A stretch of DNA of 6,314 nucleotides from Frankiales bacterium (GCA_025966295.1 JAOPVD010000051.1:1-6314); one strand, 5' to 3'. Positions 1 through 5,421 are shown, numbered from the stretch's first letter. A program made the numbers and translations. The notes: generated from the letters alone by a model not told the origin.

Positions 1-398
1 CGGGCGGCGAGGGCCGGCTCATCCTGACCGAGCCCGACGACCTGCTCGCCACCGGCATCGAGGTGATGGCCCGGCCCGCCGGCAAGAAGGTCAGCCGGCT
101 GTCGCTGCTGTCCGGCGGTGAGCGGTCACTGACCGCCATCGCGCTGCTGGTCGCGATCTTCCGCGCCCGGCCCTCGCCGTTCTACGTCATGGACGAGGTC
201 GAGGCCGCCCTGGACGACCGCAACCTCGGGCGCCTCCTGGAGGCGTTGGAGGGGCTGCGGGAGTCCTCGCAGCTCATCATCATCACGCACCAGAAGCGGA
301 CCATGGAGATCGCCGACGCGCTCTACGGCGTCACCATGCGGGGCGACGGGGTGTCCACCGTCGTGAGCCAGCGGCTGCGGGAGCGCGAGACCGTCTGA
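1..398 (+). CDS. smc: Smc chromosome condensation ATPase, C-terminal end (5' truncated by window)
   Basis: This is the last 130 or so residues of the structural maintenance of chromosomes ATPase, which with ScpA/ScpB condenses and segregates the bacterial chromosome. The reading frame is open from base 3 and ends at TGA 396-398. Seen directly: the ABC signature LSGGERSLTA begins at about 108, the Walker B/D-loop FYVMDEVEAALDD lies at 180-218, and the switch histidine in IIITHQKRTM is at 288-290. These three elements in this order are typical of an SMC C-terminal head half. The Walker A half, the hinge and the coiled coils lie upstream of the window. ftsY follows after 42 bp, the usual actinobacterial order. 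RecN or other SMC-like ATPases are alternatives, but the Walker B wording and the ftsY neighbour point to Smc. Confidence 0.95.
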   Translation, partial: GGEGRLILTEPDDLLATGIEVMARPAGKKVSRLSLLSGGERSLTAIALLVAIFRARPSPFYVMDEVEAALDDRNLGRLLEALEGLRESSQLIIITHQKRTMEIADALYGVTMRGDGVSTVVSQRLRERETV

Positions 399-427
399 CC
401 CCGGGGATAGCGCCGCGCGCACCCTGG

Positions 428-433
428 TAGACA
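428..433 (+). promoter_or_regulatory. Possible -10 element just upstream of ftsY
   Basis: The hexamer TAGACA lies 7 bp before the GTG start of ftsY, in the 42-bp smc-ftsY gap. That gap has no clear Shine-Dalgarno sequence. An extended -10-like box at this distance is the arrangement of leaderless actinobacterial promoters. No convincing -35 is visible and the last base is A rather than T, so this is a weak call; ftsY may simply be read through from smc. Confidence 0.22.
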
Positions 434-440
434 CCTAGGC

Positions 441-1649
441 GTGATCGAGATCCTCGTCGTCGTCGGCATCGTCCTGCTGCTCACCGTGGTGGCGGCCCTC
501 GGCCTGGTCAGCAGCCGCGGCAAGGTGCGTCGGCAGCCGCCCCGGCCCGGCGTGGACTACCGCCCGGGCACCGGCGACGACGCGGAGGTCCCGCGCGACA
601 CCCCGCTGCGCACGGTCGACCGGGTCGACTCGCCGCTGCTCAGCGACGTGCAGGCGCCGCTGCCCGAGCCGGTCCAGGAGCGGCCGGCGCTGTTCGGCGA
701 CCTCGAGGTCCCGGAGCCCACCGCCGGCAGGCTGACCCGGCTGCGCGACCGGCTCGCGCGGTCGCAGACCACGCTGGGCCGCGGGCTGTTCACGCTGCTG
801 TCGCGCGACACCCTGGACGACGCCACCTGGGAGGAGGTCGAGGACACCCTCCTCACCTCCGACATGGGCGTGGCCGCCACCACCGAGCTGGTCGAGCGGC
901 TGAAGACCCGGGTCCGGGTGGGCGGGGTGAAGACCGCCAGCGAGCTGCGCGGCCTGCTGCGCGAGGAGCTCGTCACCGCCCTCGGGCGCGACGTCGACCG
1001 CACCCTGAAGACGCTGCCGCACGCCGACCGGCCGGCGGTGGTCCTCGTGGTGGGCGTCAACGGCACCGGCAAGACCACCACCTGCGGCAAGCTGGCGCGG
1101 GTGTTGGTCGCCGACGGCCGCAGCGTCGTGCTGGGGGCCGCCGACACCTTCCGGGCGGCCGCCGCCGACCAGCTGCAGACCTGGGGCTCGCGGGTCGGCG
1201 CCGAGACCGTCCGCGGCCCCGAGGGCGGCGACCCGGCGTCCGTCGCCTTCGACGCCGTGAAGCGCGGCATCGACGTCAAGGCCGACACCGTGCTGATCGA
1301 CACCGCCGGGCGGCTGCACACCAAGACCGGCCTGATGGACGAGCTCGGCAAGGTGAAGCGGGTCGTCGAGAAGCACGGCCTGGTCGACGAGACGCTGCTC
1401 GTCCTGGACGCCACCACCGGGCAGTACGGCGTGGTGCAGGCGCGGGTGTTCACCGAGGCCGTCGAGGTCACCGGCATCGTGCTCACCAAGCTGGACGGCA
1501 CCGCCAAGGGCGGGATCGTCATCGCGGTGCAGCGCGAGCTCGGGATCCCGGTCAAGCTGATCGGCCTGGGGGAGGGCGCCGACGACCTGGCGCCGTTCGA
1601 GCCCGAGGCGTTCGCCGATGCGCTGCTCGGCGACGAGGCCGCGCTCTAA
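441..1649 (+). CDS. ftsY: FtsY, signal recognition particle receptor GTPase
   Basis: FtsY (402 aa) is the membrane-associated receptor that binds ribosome-nascent-chain-SRP (Ffh) complexes and hands them to the Sec translocon, with reciprocal GTP hydrolysis. Seen directly: residues 2-23 are a hydrophobic N-terminal segment that could anchor the protein in the membrane. An acidic/proline-rich linker runs to about residue 95, and the NG domain follows. GTPase elements are the P-loop GVNGTGKT (205-212), DTFRAAA (235-241), DTAGR (287-291) and TKLDG (349-353), and the C-terminal GLGEGADDLAPF is diagnostic of FtsY. The start is GTG 441: it gives the hydrophobic anchor at the N terminus, although no good ribosome binding site precedes it. 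One oddity is DATTGQYG at 323-330, where most FtsY proteins have Asn after GQ. Ffh is excluded because there is no M domain and because of the N-terminal anchor. Confidence 0.97.
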   Translation: MIEILVVVGIVLLLTVVAALGLVSSRGKVRRQPPRPGVDYRPGTGDDAEVPRDTPLRTVDRVDSPLLSDVQAPLPEPVQERPALFGDLEVPEPTAGRLTRLRDRLARSQTTLGRGLFTLLSRDTLDDATWEEVEDTLLTSDMGVAATTELVERLKTRVRVGGVKTASELRGLLREELVTALGRDVDRTLKTLPHADRPAVVLVVGVNGTGKTTTCGKLARVLVADGRSVVLGAADTFRAAAADQLQTWGSRVGAETVRGPEGGDPASVAFDAVKRGIDVKADTVLIDTAGRLHTKTGLMDELGKVKRVVEKHGLVDETLLVLDATTGQYGVVQARVFTEAVEVTGIVLTKLDGTAKGGIVIAVQRELGIPVKLIGLGEGADDLAPFEPEAFADALLGDEAAL

Positions 1650-1706
1650 GCCGCGCCCGGCGCCGGGAGGGACCCCTGCGCCCGTGACCGCCGGCCAGAT
1701 GGGAAC

Positions 1707-2183
1707 GTGTCCGACGTGACGAGATGGCTGTCGGCGGACGAGCAGCGGGCCTGGCTGGCCTGGCTGGGGGCGAGCGAGCTGCTGATGTCCTCGCTCGACG
1801 CCCAGCTCCAGCGCGACGCCGGCTTCCCGCACGCCTACTACGCGATCCTCGCCCAGCTCTCGCACGCCCCCGACCGGACGCTGCGGATGAGCGACCTGGC
1901 CTCGGTCGTGAACTCCTCGCCGAGCCGGCTCTCGCACGCCGTCGGCAAGCTGGAGGACCGCGGCTGGGTGACCCGGCGGCCGGGCCCGACCGACAAGCGC
2001 AGCACCCTCGCGACCCTCACCGACGCCGGCTTCGCGGTGCTCGAGGCGCAGGCGCCCGGCCACGTCGAGGCGGTGCGCAGTGCGCTGTTCGACGCCCTCA
2101 CCGAGGAGCAGGTCGCCCAGCTCGAGCAGATCTGCAGCGCCGTCCTGGACGGCCTCGACCCGTCAGGGAGCTGTCGCCGGTAG
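1707..2183 (+). CDS. MarR-family winged-helix transcriptional regulator
   Basis: This is a 158-aa protein, the usual MarR length, expected to act as a DNA-binding dimer that responds to a small ligand or oxidant. Seen directly: N-terminal dimerisation helices (about 8-50), then a winged helix-turn-helix. Its recognition region is MSDLASVVNSSPSRLSHAVGKL (61-82, conserved core SRLSHAV), and the wing RRPGPTDKRST (90-100) carries the family's Asp-Lys-Arg pattern. A C-terminal helix (about 115-150) completes the dimer interface. The target and ligand cannot be read from sequence. The start is uncertain: GTG 1707 has little spacing to GGGA at 1701-1704, and GTG 1716 in the same frame (three residues shorter) is better placed for it. 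The gene follows ftsY by 57 bp on the same strand, and its last 21 bp overlap the convergent methyltransferase gene. MarR regulators often control an adjacent gene, but here no divergent partner is present. Confidence 0.9.
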   Translation: MSDVTRWLSADEQRAWLAWLGASELLMSSLDAQLQRDAGFPHAYYAILAQLSHAPDRTLRMSDLASVVNSSPSRLSHAVGKLEDRGWVTRRPGPTDKRSTLATLTDAGFAVLEAQAPGHVEAVRSALFDALTEEQVAQLEQICSAVLDGLDPSGSCRR

Positions 2184-2753
2184 CCGGTCCACCGCGACGC
2201 ACCAGTCGGCCCCGTCGTACCAGGGCCGGCCGCTCCAGTCGGCGTGCCGCGCCACCGGCTCCAGCCCGGCCGCGGCCACCCAGGCGTCGTACGCCGGGAC
2301 CGCCAGCCGGTCGGTCCGCCAGCCGCTGACGAGCAGGCCGCCGGGGGTCAGGTGCCGGGCCAGCCGGGCCAGCACCGAAGGCTCGCTGCCGGGCGCCAGG
2401 TAGACCACGACGTTGCCCGCGGCGACGGCCAGGTCGAAGCGGTCGGGCAGGTCCAGCTGCGCGAGGTCGGCGAGCTGCCAGCGGACGGCGGTGGACTGCT
2501 GCGCCACCTCCAGCATCGAGGGGTCGCTGTCCACGCCCACGACGTCGTGCCCCCGGCGGGCCAGCTCGAGGGCCACCCGGCCGGTCCCGCAGCCCGCGTC
2601 GAGCACCGCCGCGCCCGGCGGCAGCAGCGCATCGACGTACGCCGCCTCGCCGTGCACGTCGACCCCACTGGCCGCCAGCTCGGCGAACCGGGCCGCGTAG
2701 CCCTGCCCGCGGGTGCCGCCCGTCTCCTCCAGCCACCTGCTCACCGGCGCCAT
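2163..2753 (-). CDS. Class I SAM-dependent methyltransferase, substrate unknown
   Basis: This is a 196-aa single-domain methyltransferase of the Rossmann-like class I fold (methyltransferase type 11/25 kind). Seen directly: motif I, VLDAGCGTGRVA (50-61), is the S-adenosylmethionine binding loop. The acidic post-I strand VVGVDSD (71-77) binds the ribose hydroxyls. DLAVAAGNVVVYL (107-119) is at the motif IV position, and LTPGGLLVSGW (135-145) is the motif VI strand and loop. The C-terminal YDAWVAAAGLE segment resembles many small-molecule methyltransferases, but no substrate is evident. I chose ATG 2753. An in-frame GTG at 2777 adds eight residues, but it lies inside the upstream GlnR-type box and lacks a ribosome binding site. 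The gene converges on the MarR gene with a 21-bp overlap and diverges from amt across 134 bp. Membership of the nitrogen pathway is not implied by the sequence. Confidence 0.88.
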   Translation of the reverse strand: MAPVSRWLEETGGTRGQGYAARFAELAASGVDVHGEAAYVDALLPPGAAVLDAGCGTGRVALELARRGHDVVGVDSDPSMLEVAQQSTAVRWQLADLAQLDLPDRFDLAVAAGNVVVYLAPGSEPSVLARLARHLTPGGLLVSGWRTDRLAVPAYDAWVAAAGLEPVARHADWSGRPWYDGADWCVAVDRLPATAP

Positions 2754-2772
2754 CCTGCCCGGTCCCGCGTGC

Positions 2773-2810
2773 GTCACGCCCGCGAAACACGGCGTCCACA
2801 GCCGTGATCG
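2773..2810. promoter_or_regulatory. Upstream GlnR-type box, only first half well conserved
   Basis: The known actinobacterial GlnR operator has the form GTNAC-n6-GAAAC repeated twice at 11-bp steps. Here GTCAC (2773-2777) and GAAAC (2784-2788) match perfectly. The next two positions at the same 11-bp step are TCCAC (2795-2799, partial) and GATCG (2806-2810, poor). The 11-bp string GAAACACGGCG at 2784-2794 recurs at 2815-2825, so this box and the next are a 31-bp-spaced direct repeat, about three helical turns. The site is 20 bp from the methyltransferase start and could influence both divergent genes. Confidence 0.6.
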
Positions 2811-2841
2811 CCCGGAAACACGGCGGACACCGGTGCGGAAC
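2804..2841 (+). promoter_or_regulatory. GlnR box (four elements) upstream of amt
   Basis: Four pentamers occur at exact 11-bp steps: GTGAT (2804), GAAAC (2815), GACAC (2826) and GGAAC (2837). Against the GlnR consensus GTNAC-n6-GAAAC-n6-GTNAC-n6-GAAAC each matches at least four of its five positions. GlnR is the OmpR-type nitrogen regulator that activates amt-glnK-glnD in Streptomyces and Mycobacterium under nitrogen limitation. The box ends 46 bp before the amt ATG, a sensible place for an activator. No clear -10 hexamer can be named between 2842 and 2887. The assignment is inferred from spacing and consensus only. Confidence 0.72.
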
Positions 2842-2877
2842 AGCTCCTGGCGAGGCTTCTGGCAGTCCCCCGAGTTC

Positions 2878-2884
2878 GAGGAGA
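2878..2884 (+). promoter_or_regulatory. Ribosome binding site that sets the amt start
   Basis: The purine run GAGGAGA lies 3 bp before ATG 2888. It supports this ATG over the longer in-frame reading from 2804, whose extra 28 residues are charged, show no family similarity and would be translated from the GlnR box. Confidence 0.75.
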
Positions 2885-2887
2885 AGC

Positions 2888-4282
2888 ATGGATCCCGTCA
2901 TCAACGGTGGAAACACCGCCTGGGTCATGGCCAGCGCCGCCCTGGTGCTGCTCATGACGCCCGGGTTGGCGTTCTTCTACGGCGGCATGTGCCGCAACAA
3001 GAGCGTCCTGAACATGCTCATGATGAGCTTCAGCTCGCTGGGCATCGTCAGCGTCCTGTGGGTCGTCTACGGCTACGCCATCTCCTTCGGCCCCACGCAC
3101 GGGAACGTGTTCGGCTGGTCGTCCGGCCTGGTGGGCCTGAAGGACCTCACGACCAACCTGCTCAGCGACACCACCGAGAACGGCGTCGTCAACACCTTCG
3201 GGCTGCCGGACCTGACGTTCGCCGGCTTCCAGGTGATGTTCGCGGTCATCACCGTGGCGCTCATCAGCGGCGCGGTGGCCGACCGGATGAAGTTCAGCGC
3301 CTGGCTGGCCTTCGCGACGCTGTGGGCAACGATCGTGTACTTCCCGGTCGCGCACTGGGTGTTCGCCTTCGGCAGCGTCGCGGGCGAGAGCGACCCGAAG
3401 GGCGCCGGTGCGGCCTCCGGCTTCATCAAGGACAGCGGCGGCTGGATCGTCAACCGGCTCGGCGCGCTGGACTTCGCCGGCGGCACCGCGGTCCACATCA
3501 ACGCCGGCGCGGCCGCCCTCGCGCTCGTCCTCGTCATCGGCAAGCGCAAGGGCTTCGGCAAGGAGGCCATGCGGCCGCACAACCTGCCGCTCGTCATGAT
3601 CGGCTCCGGCCTGCTGTGGTTCGGCTGGTTCGGCTTCAACGCCGGCTCGGCGCTGGCGGCCAACGGCCTCGCGGCGCTGGCCTTCATGAACACCAACGTG
3701 GCGACCGCCGCCGCGCTGCTCGCCTGGATCTTCACCGAGCGGATCCGCGACGGCCACTTCACGACCCTGGGCGCGGCCTCGGGTGCGGTGGCCGGCCTGG
3801 TGGCCATCACCCCGGCCTGCGGTGCGGTCAACCCGCTGGGCGCCATCGCCATCGGCATCGTCGCCGGCGTCGGCTGCTGCCTCGCCATCGGTCTCAAGCA
3901 CAAGGTCGGGTACGACGACGCGCTCGACGTCGTGGGCGTGCACCTCGTCGGCGGGCTCATCGGCACCCTGATGATCGGCGTCGTCGCGGACCAGGCCTTC
4001 GCGTCCGGCTACAAGAGCATCCTGGACGGCGGCAGCTTCACGCTGCTGGGCAAGCAGGCCATCGCGGCCGGCGCCGTCATGACCTACTCCTTCGTCGTCA
4101 CCACCATCCTCGCGCTGCTCATCAAGGCCACCATCGGGCTGCGCATCAAGGAGGAGCAGGAGATCACCGGCATCGACCAGGTCGAGCACGCCGAGACCGC
4201 CTACGAGCTCACCACGGTGCCTGCGGGGGCGTCGCACAGCGCCCTCACCGCGACGGCCGCCCCGCAGCGGGTGGTCACGTGA
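2888..4282 (+). CDS. amt: Amt/AmtB ammonium transporter
   Basis: This 464-aa Amt/Mep/Rh-family ammonium channel-transporter, expected as a trimer of 11-helix subunits in the cytoplasmic membrane, imports ammonium for the glutamine synthetase route. Seen directly: LLMTPGLAFFYGGMCRNKS near the N terminus is the Amt helix 1 signature. FQVMF (114-118) covers the Phe gate region. LDFAGGTAVHINAG carries Asp195 and pore His203, and VVGVHLVGG carries the second pore His352. The 149-residue His spacing is almost that of E. coli AmtB (168/318). The cytoplasmic tail after about residue 417, with IDQVEHAETAYE, is the conserved C-terminal region needed for activity and PII contact. YFPVAHWVF has Phe159 where E. 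coli AmtB has Trp148, a change I believe is common in actinobacteria. GlnR-type boxes precede the gene. Its TGA overlaps the GTG of the first PII gene by 4 bp, so GlnK is coupled to its partner. Confidence 0.97.
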   Translation: MDPVINGGNTAWVMASAALVLLMTPGLAFFYGGMCRNKSVLNMLMMSFSSLGIVSVLWVVYGYAISFGPTHGNVFGWSSGLVGLKDLTTNLLSDTTENGVVNTFGLPDLTFAGFQVMFAVITVALISGAVADRMKFSAWLAFATLWATIVYFPVAHWVFAFGSVAGESDPKGAGAASGFIKDSGGWIVNRLGALDFAGGTAVHINAGAAALALVLVIGKRKGFGKEAMRPHNLPLVMIGSGLLWFGWFGFNAGSALAANGLAALAFMNTNVATAAALLAWIFTERIRDGHFTTLGAASGAVAGLVAITPACGAVNPLGAIAIGIVAGVGCCLAIGLKHKVGYDDALDVVGVHLVGGLIGTLMIGVVADQAFASGYKSILDGGSFTLLGKQAIAAGAVMTYSFVVTTILALLIKATIGLRIKEEQEITGIDQVEHAETAYELTTVPAGASHSALTATAAPQRVVT

Positions 4283-4617
4283 GGCTGGTGACCGCGGTCC
4301 TCAAGCCCTTCAAGCTCGACGACGTCAAGACCGCCCTGGAGGCCTTCGGGGTGCAGGGCATGACGGTCAGCGAGGTGCAGGGGTACGGCCGGCAGCGCGG
4401 CCACACCGAGGTCTACCGCGGCGCCGAGTACACCGTGACGTTCGTGCCGAAGGTCAAGGTCGAGGTCCTGGTGGACGACAGCGACGCGCTGGACGTGCTC
4501 GACGTCATCGCCAAGGCCGCCCACACCGGCTCCATCGGCGACGGGAAGGTCTGGAGCGCGCCGGTGGACGAAGTCGTCCGGGTCCGGACCGGCGAACGCG
4601 GAGTGGAGGCCCTGTGA
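4279..4617 (+). CDS. glnK: PII signalling protein, Amt-coupled copy (GlnK-like)
   Basis: This is a 112-aa PII protein, a trimeric sensor of ATP/ADP and 2-oxoglutarate that blocks Amt and adjusts other nitrogen proteins. Seen directly: T-loop residues 37-55 with Tyr51, the modification site of GlnD; Gln39 and Lys58 (2-oxoglutarate/Mg-ATP); the B-loop TGSIGDGK (83-90, Lys90); and the C-loop with Arg101 and Arg103 in RVRTGERG. All ligand residues are intact. The GTG start at 4279 overlaps the amt stop (GTGA), with no good ribosome binding site, which suggests translational coupling. This start gives the same N terminus as the other copies; longer readings in this frame are artefacts over amt. 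This copy alone has Thr54 in place of Asp54, Tyr36 for Phe36, and Val109 for Pro109. Position and residue 54 suggest the GlnK role at Amt; this is inference. Confidence 0.96.
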   Translation: MRLVTAVLKPFKLDDVKTALEAFGVQGMTVSEVQGYGRQRGHTEVYRGAEYTVTFVPKVKVEVLVDDSDALDVLDVIAKAAHTGSIGDGKVWSAPVDEVVRVRTGERGVEAL

Positions 4618-4641
4618 CGCGCAGGGGCACGGTTTTCCCGA

Positions 4642-4648
4642 GGGGAGG
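4642..4648 (+). promoter_or_regulatory. Strong ribosome binding site of second PII gene
   Basis: GGGGAGG lies 6 bp before GTG 4655 in the 37-bp gap after the first PII gene. It is much stronger than anything before the other two PII starts, so copy 2 is likely translated independently and perhaps at a higher rate. Confidence 0.75.
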
Positions 4649-4654
4649 CGAGCT

Positions 4655-4993
4655 GTGAAGCTGGTGACCGGGATCGTGAAGCCGTTCAAGCTGGAGGACG
4701 TGAAGACGGCCCTGGAAGGGGTCGGCGTCCAGGGCATGACGGTCAGCGAGGTGCAGGGCTTCGGCCGGCAGCGCGGCCACACCGAGGTCTACCGCGGCGC
4801 CGAGTACGCCATCGACTTCGTGCCGAAGGTCAAGGTCGAGGTCCTCGTCGACGACGCCGACGCCGGCCCGGTGGTCGACGCCATCGTCAAGGCTGCCCAG
4901 ACCGGGTCGATCGGCGACGGCAAGGTGTGGACCAGCCCGGTCGACGAGGTGGTCCGGGTGCGCACGGGGGAGCGCGGCCCGGAGGCGCTGTAG
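4655..4993 (+). CDS. glnB: PII signalling protein, middle copy
   Basis: This second 112-aa PII protein starts at GTG 4655, set by the Shine-Dalgarno sequence just upstream. Tyr51, Gln39, Lys58, the B-loop TGSIGDGK (83-90, Lys90) and Arg101/Arg103 are all present, so it should bind ATP/2-oxoglutarate and be a substrate of GlnD. It differs from its neighbours at T-loop residues 52-53 (Ala-Ile rather than Thr-Val) and at 71-82, and has Asp54 like copy 3. It lies 37 bp after copy 1, with no terminator between, so it is probably on the amt transcript. A perfect hairpin lies 13 bp past its stop. Mixed trimers with the other copies are possible, as E. coli GlnB and GlnK form heterotrimers. Whether it is a GlnB or GlnK by function cannot be decided; the symbol is a family label only. 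Confidence 0.95.
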   Translation: MKLVTGIVKPFKLEDVKTALEGVGVQGMTVSEVQGFGRQRGHTEVYRGAEYAIDFVPKVKVEVLVDDADAGPVVDAIVKAAQTGSIGDGKVWTSPVDEVVRVRTGERGPEAL

Positions 4994-5005
4994 CCCGCAG
5001 AACGC

Positions 5006-5042
5006 CGCGCCCGCCCAGGTCTCGACGACCTGGGCGGGCGCG
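5006..5042 (+). terminator. Perfect 16-bp hairpin between PII copies 2 and 3
   Basis: The arm at 5006-5021 (CGCGCCCGCCCAGGTC) pairs without mismatch with 5027-5042 around a 5-base loop TCGAC. It starts 13 bp after the stop of copy 2 and ends 39 bp before the ATG of copy 3. No T-run follows, which is common for terminator-like hairpins in high-GC actinobacteria. It may be an intrinsic terminator, a partial attenuator or an mRNA 3'-end stabiliser. Confidence 0.7.
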
Positions 5043-5081
5043 TGCCCGTGTCCGAGCACACCCACATGGGAAGATCGGTTG

Positions 5082-5420
5082 ATGCATCTGATCACCGCCG
5101 TCGTCAAGCCCTTCAAGCTCGATGACGTCAAGGCCGCCCTCGAGGCCGTCGGCGTCCAGGGCATGACGGTGAGCGAGGTGCAGGGCTTCGGCCGGCAGCG
5201 CGGCCACACCGAGGTCTATCGCGGCGCCGAGTACACCGTCGACTTCGTGCCGAAGGTGAAGGTCGAGGTGCTCGTGGACGACGCCGACGCCGGTTCCGTG
5301 CTCGACGCGGTGGTCGACGCGGCCCACACCGGCGCCATCGGGGACGGCAAGGTCTGGAGCACCGTGGTCGACGAGGTGGTCCGCGTCCGCACCGGCGAGC
5401 GCGGACCTGACGCCCTCTGA
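5082..5420 (+). CDS. glnB: PII signalling protein, glnD-proximal copy
   Basis: This third PII protein is 112 aa from ATG 5082. TTG 5079 is directly upstream in frame and would add one residue. ATG is chosen because GGGAAGA (5068-5074) sits 7 bp before it and because it gives the same length as the other copies. Seen directly: Tyr51, Gln39, Lys58, Lys90, Arg101 and Arg103 all conserved, T-loop Thr52-Val53-Asp54, the B-loop as TGAIGDGK (Ala85), and Val95 in place of Pro95. Its stop is 1 bp from the glnD GTG, so the pair is surely cotranscribed and perhaps translationally coupled. Being downstream of the hairpin, it may be transcribed separately from amt, but only 39 bp is available for a promoter. 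It is the positional match of the single actinobacterial glnB/glnK that precedes glnD. Confidence 0.95.
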   Translation: MHLITAVVKPFKLDDVKAALEAVGVQGMTVSEVQGFGRQRGHTEVYRGAEYTVDFVPKVKVEVLVDDADAGSVLDAVVDAAHTGAIGDGKVWSTVVDEVVRVRTGERGPDAL

Positions 5421-5421
5421 C

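Larger units (their letters stand above)
4279..5420 (+). repeat. Tandem array of three PII paralogues
   Basis: Three head-to-tail genes of equal length (112 codons plus stop) lie at 4279-4617, 4655-4993 and 5082-5420. By-eye protein identities are 91/112 (1 vs 2), 93/112 (1 vs 3) and 93/112 (2 vs 3), so no pair is clearly the most recent duplication. Residues 26-51 and 55-67 are the most conserved in DNA as well as protein. Confidence 0.95.

Noticed and set aside
1656..1667. CCCGGCGCCGGG palindrome after ftsY as a terminator
   Set aside because: Short, with essentially no loop and no T-run; chance palindromes of this kind are frequent at this GC content.
435..2063. Long minus-strand open frame (542 codons) opposite ftsY and marR
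   Set aside because: Its product is low-complexity Gly/Ala/Arg/Val/Gln-rich with no recognisable domain. It lies opposite a clear ftsY and is the usual antisense artefact of high-GC DNA.
2804..2887. 28-residue N-terminal extension of Amt
   Set aside because: It falls on the GlnR box, has no family similarity, and the ribosome binding site at 2878-2884 points to ATG 2888.
2774..4237. Long minus-strand open frame (487 codons) opposite amt
   Set aside because: It is Asp/Glu/Gly/Arg/His-rich low-complexity translation of the antisense strand; amt on the plus strand has full family motifs.
2713..4278. Plus-strand open frame running into the first PII gene, suggesting a fusion protein
   Set aside because: The upstream part is an Arg/His/Gly-rich shadow of amt in another frame. 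The PII gene starts at GTG 4279 and matches the length of the other two copies.
5066..5125. 19-codon upstream frame overlapping the start of PII copy 3
   Set aside because: It begins ATG but has no ribosome binding site, and the GGGAAGA inside it serves ATG 5082; no independent support.
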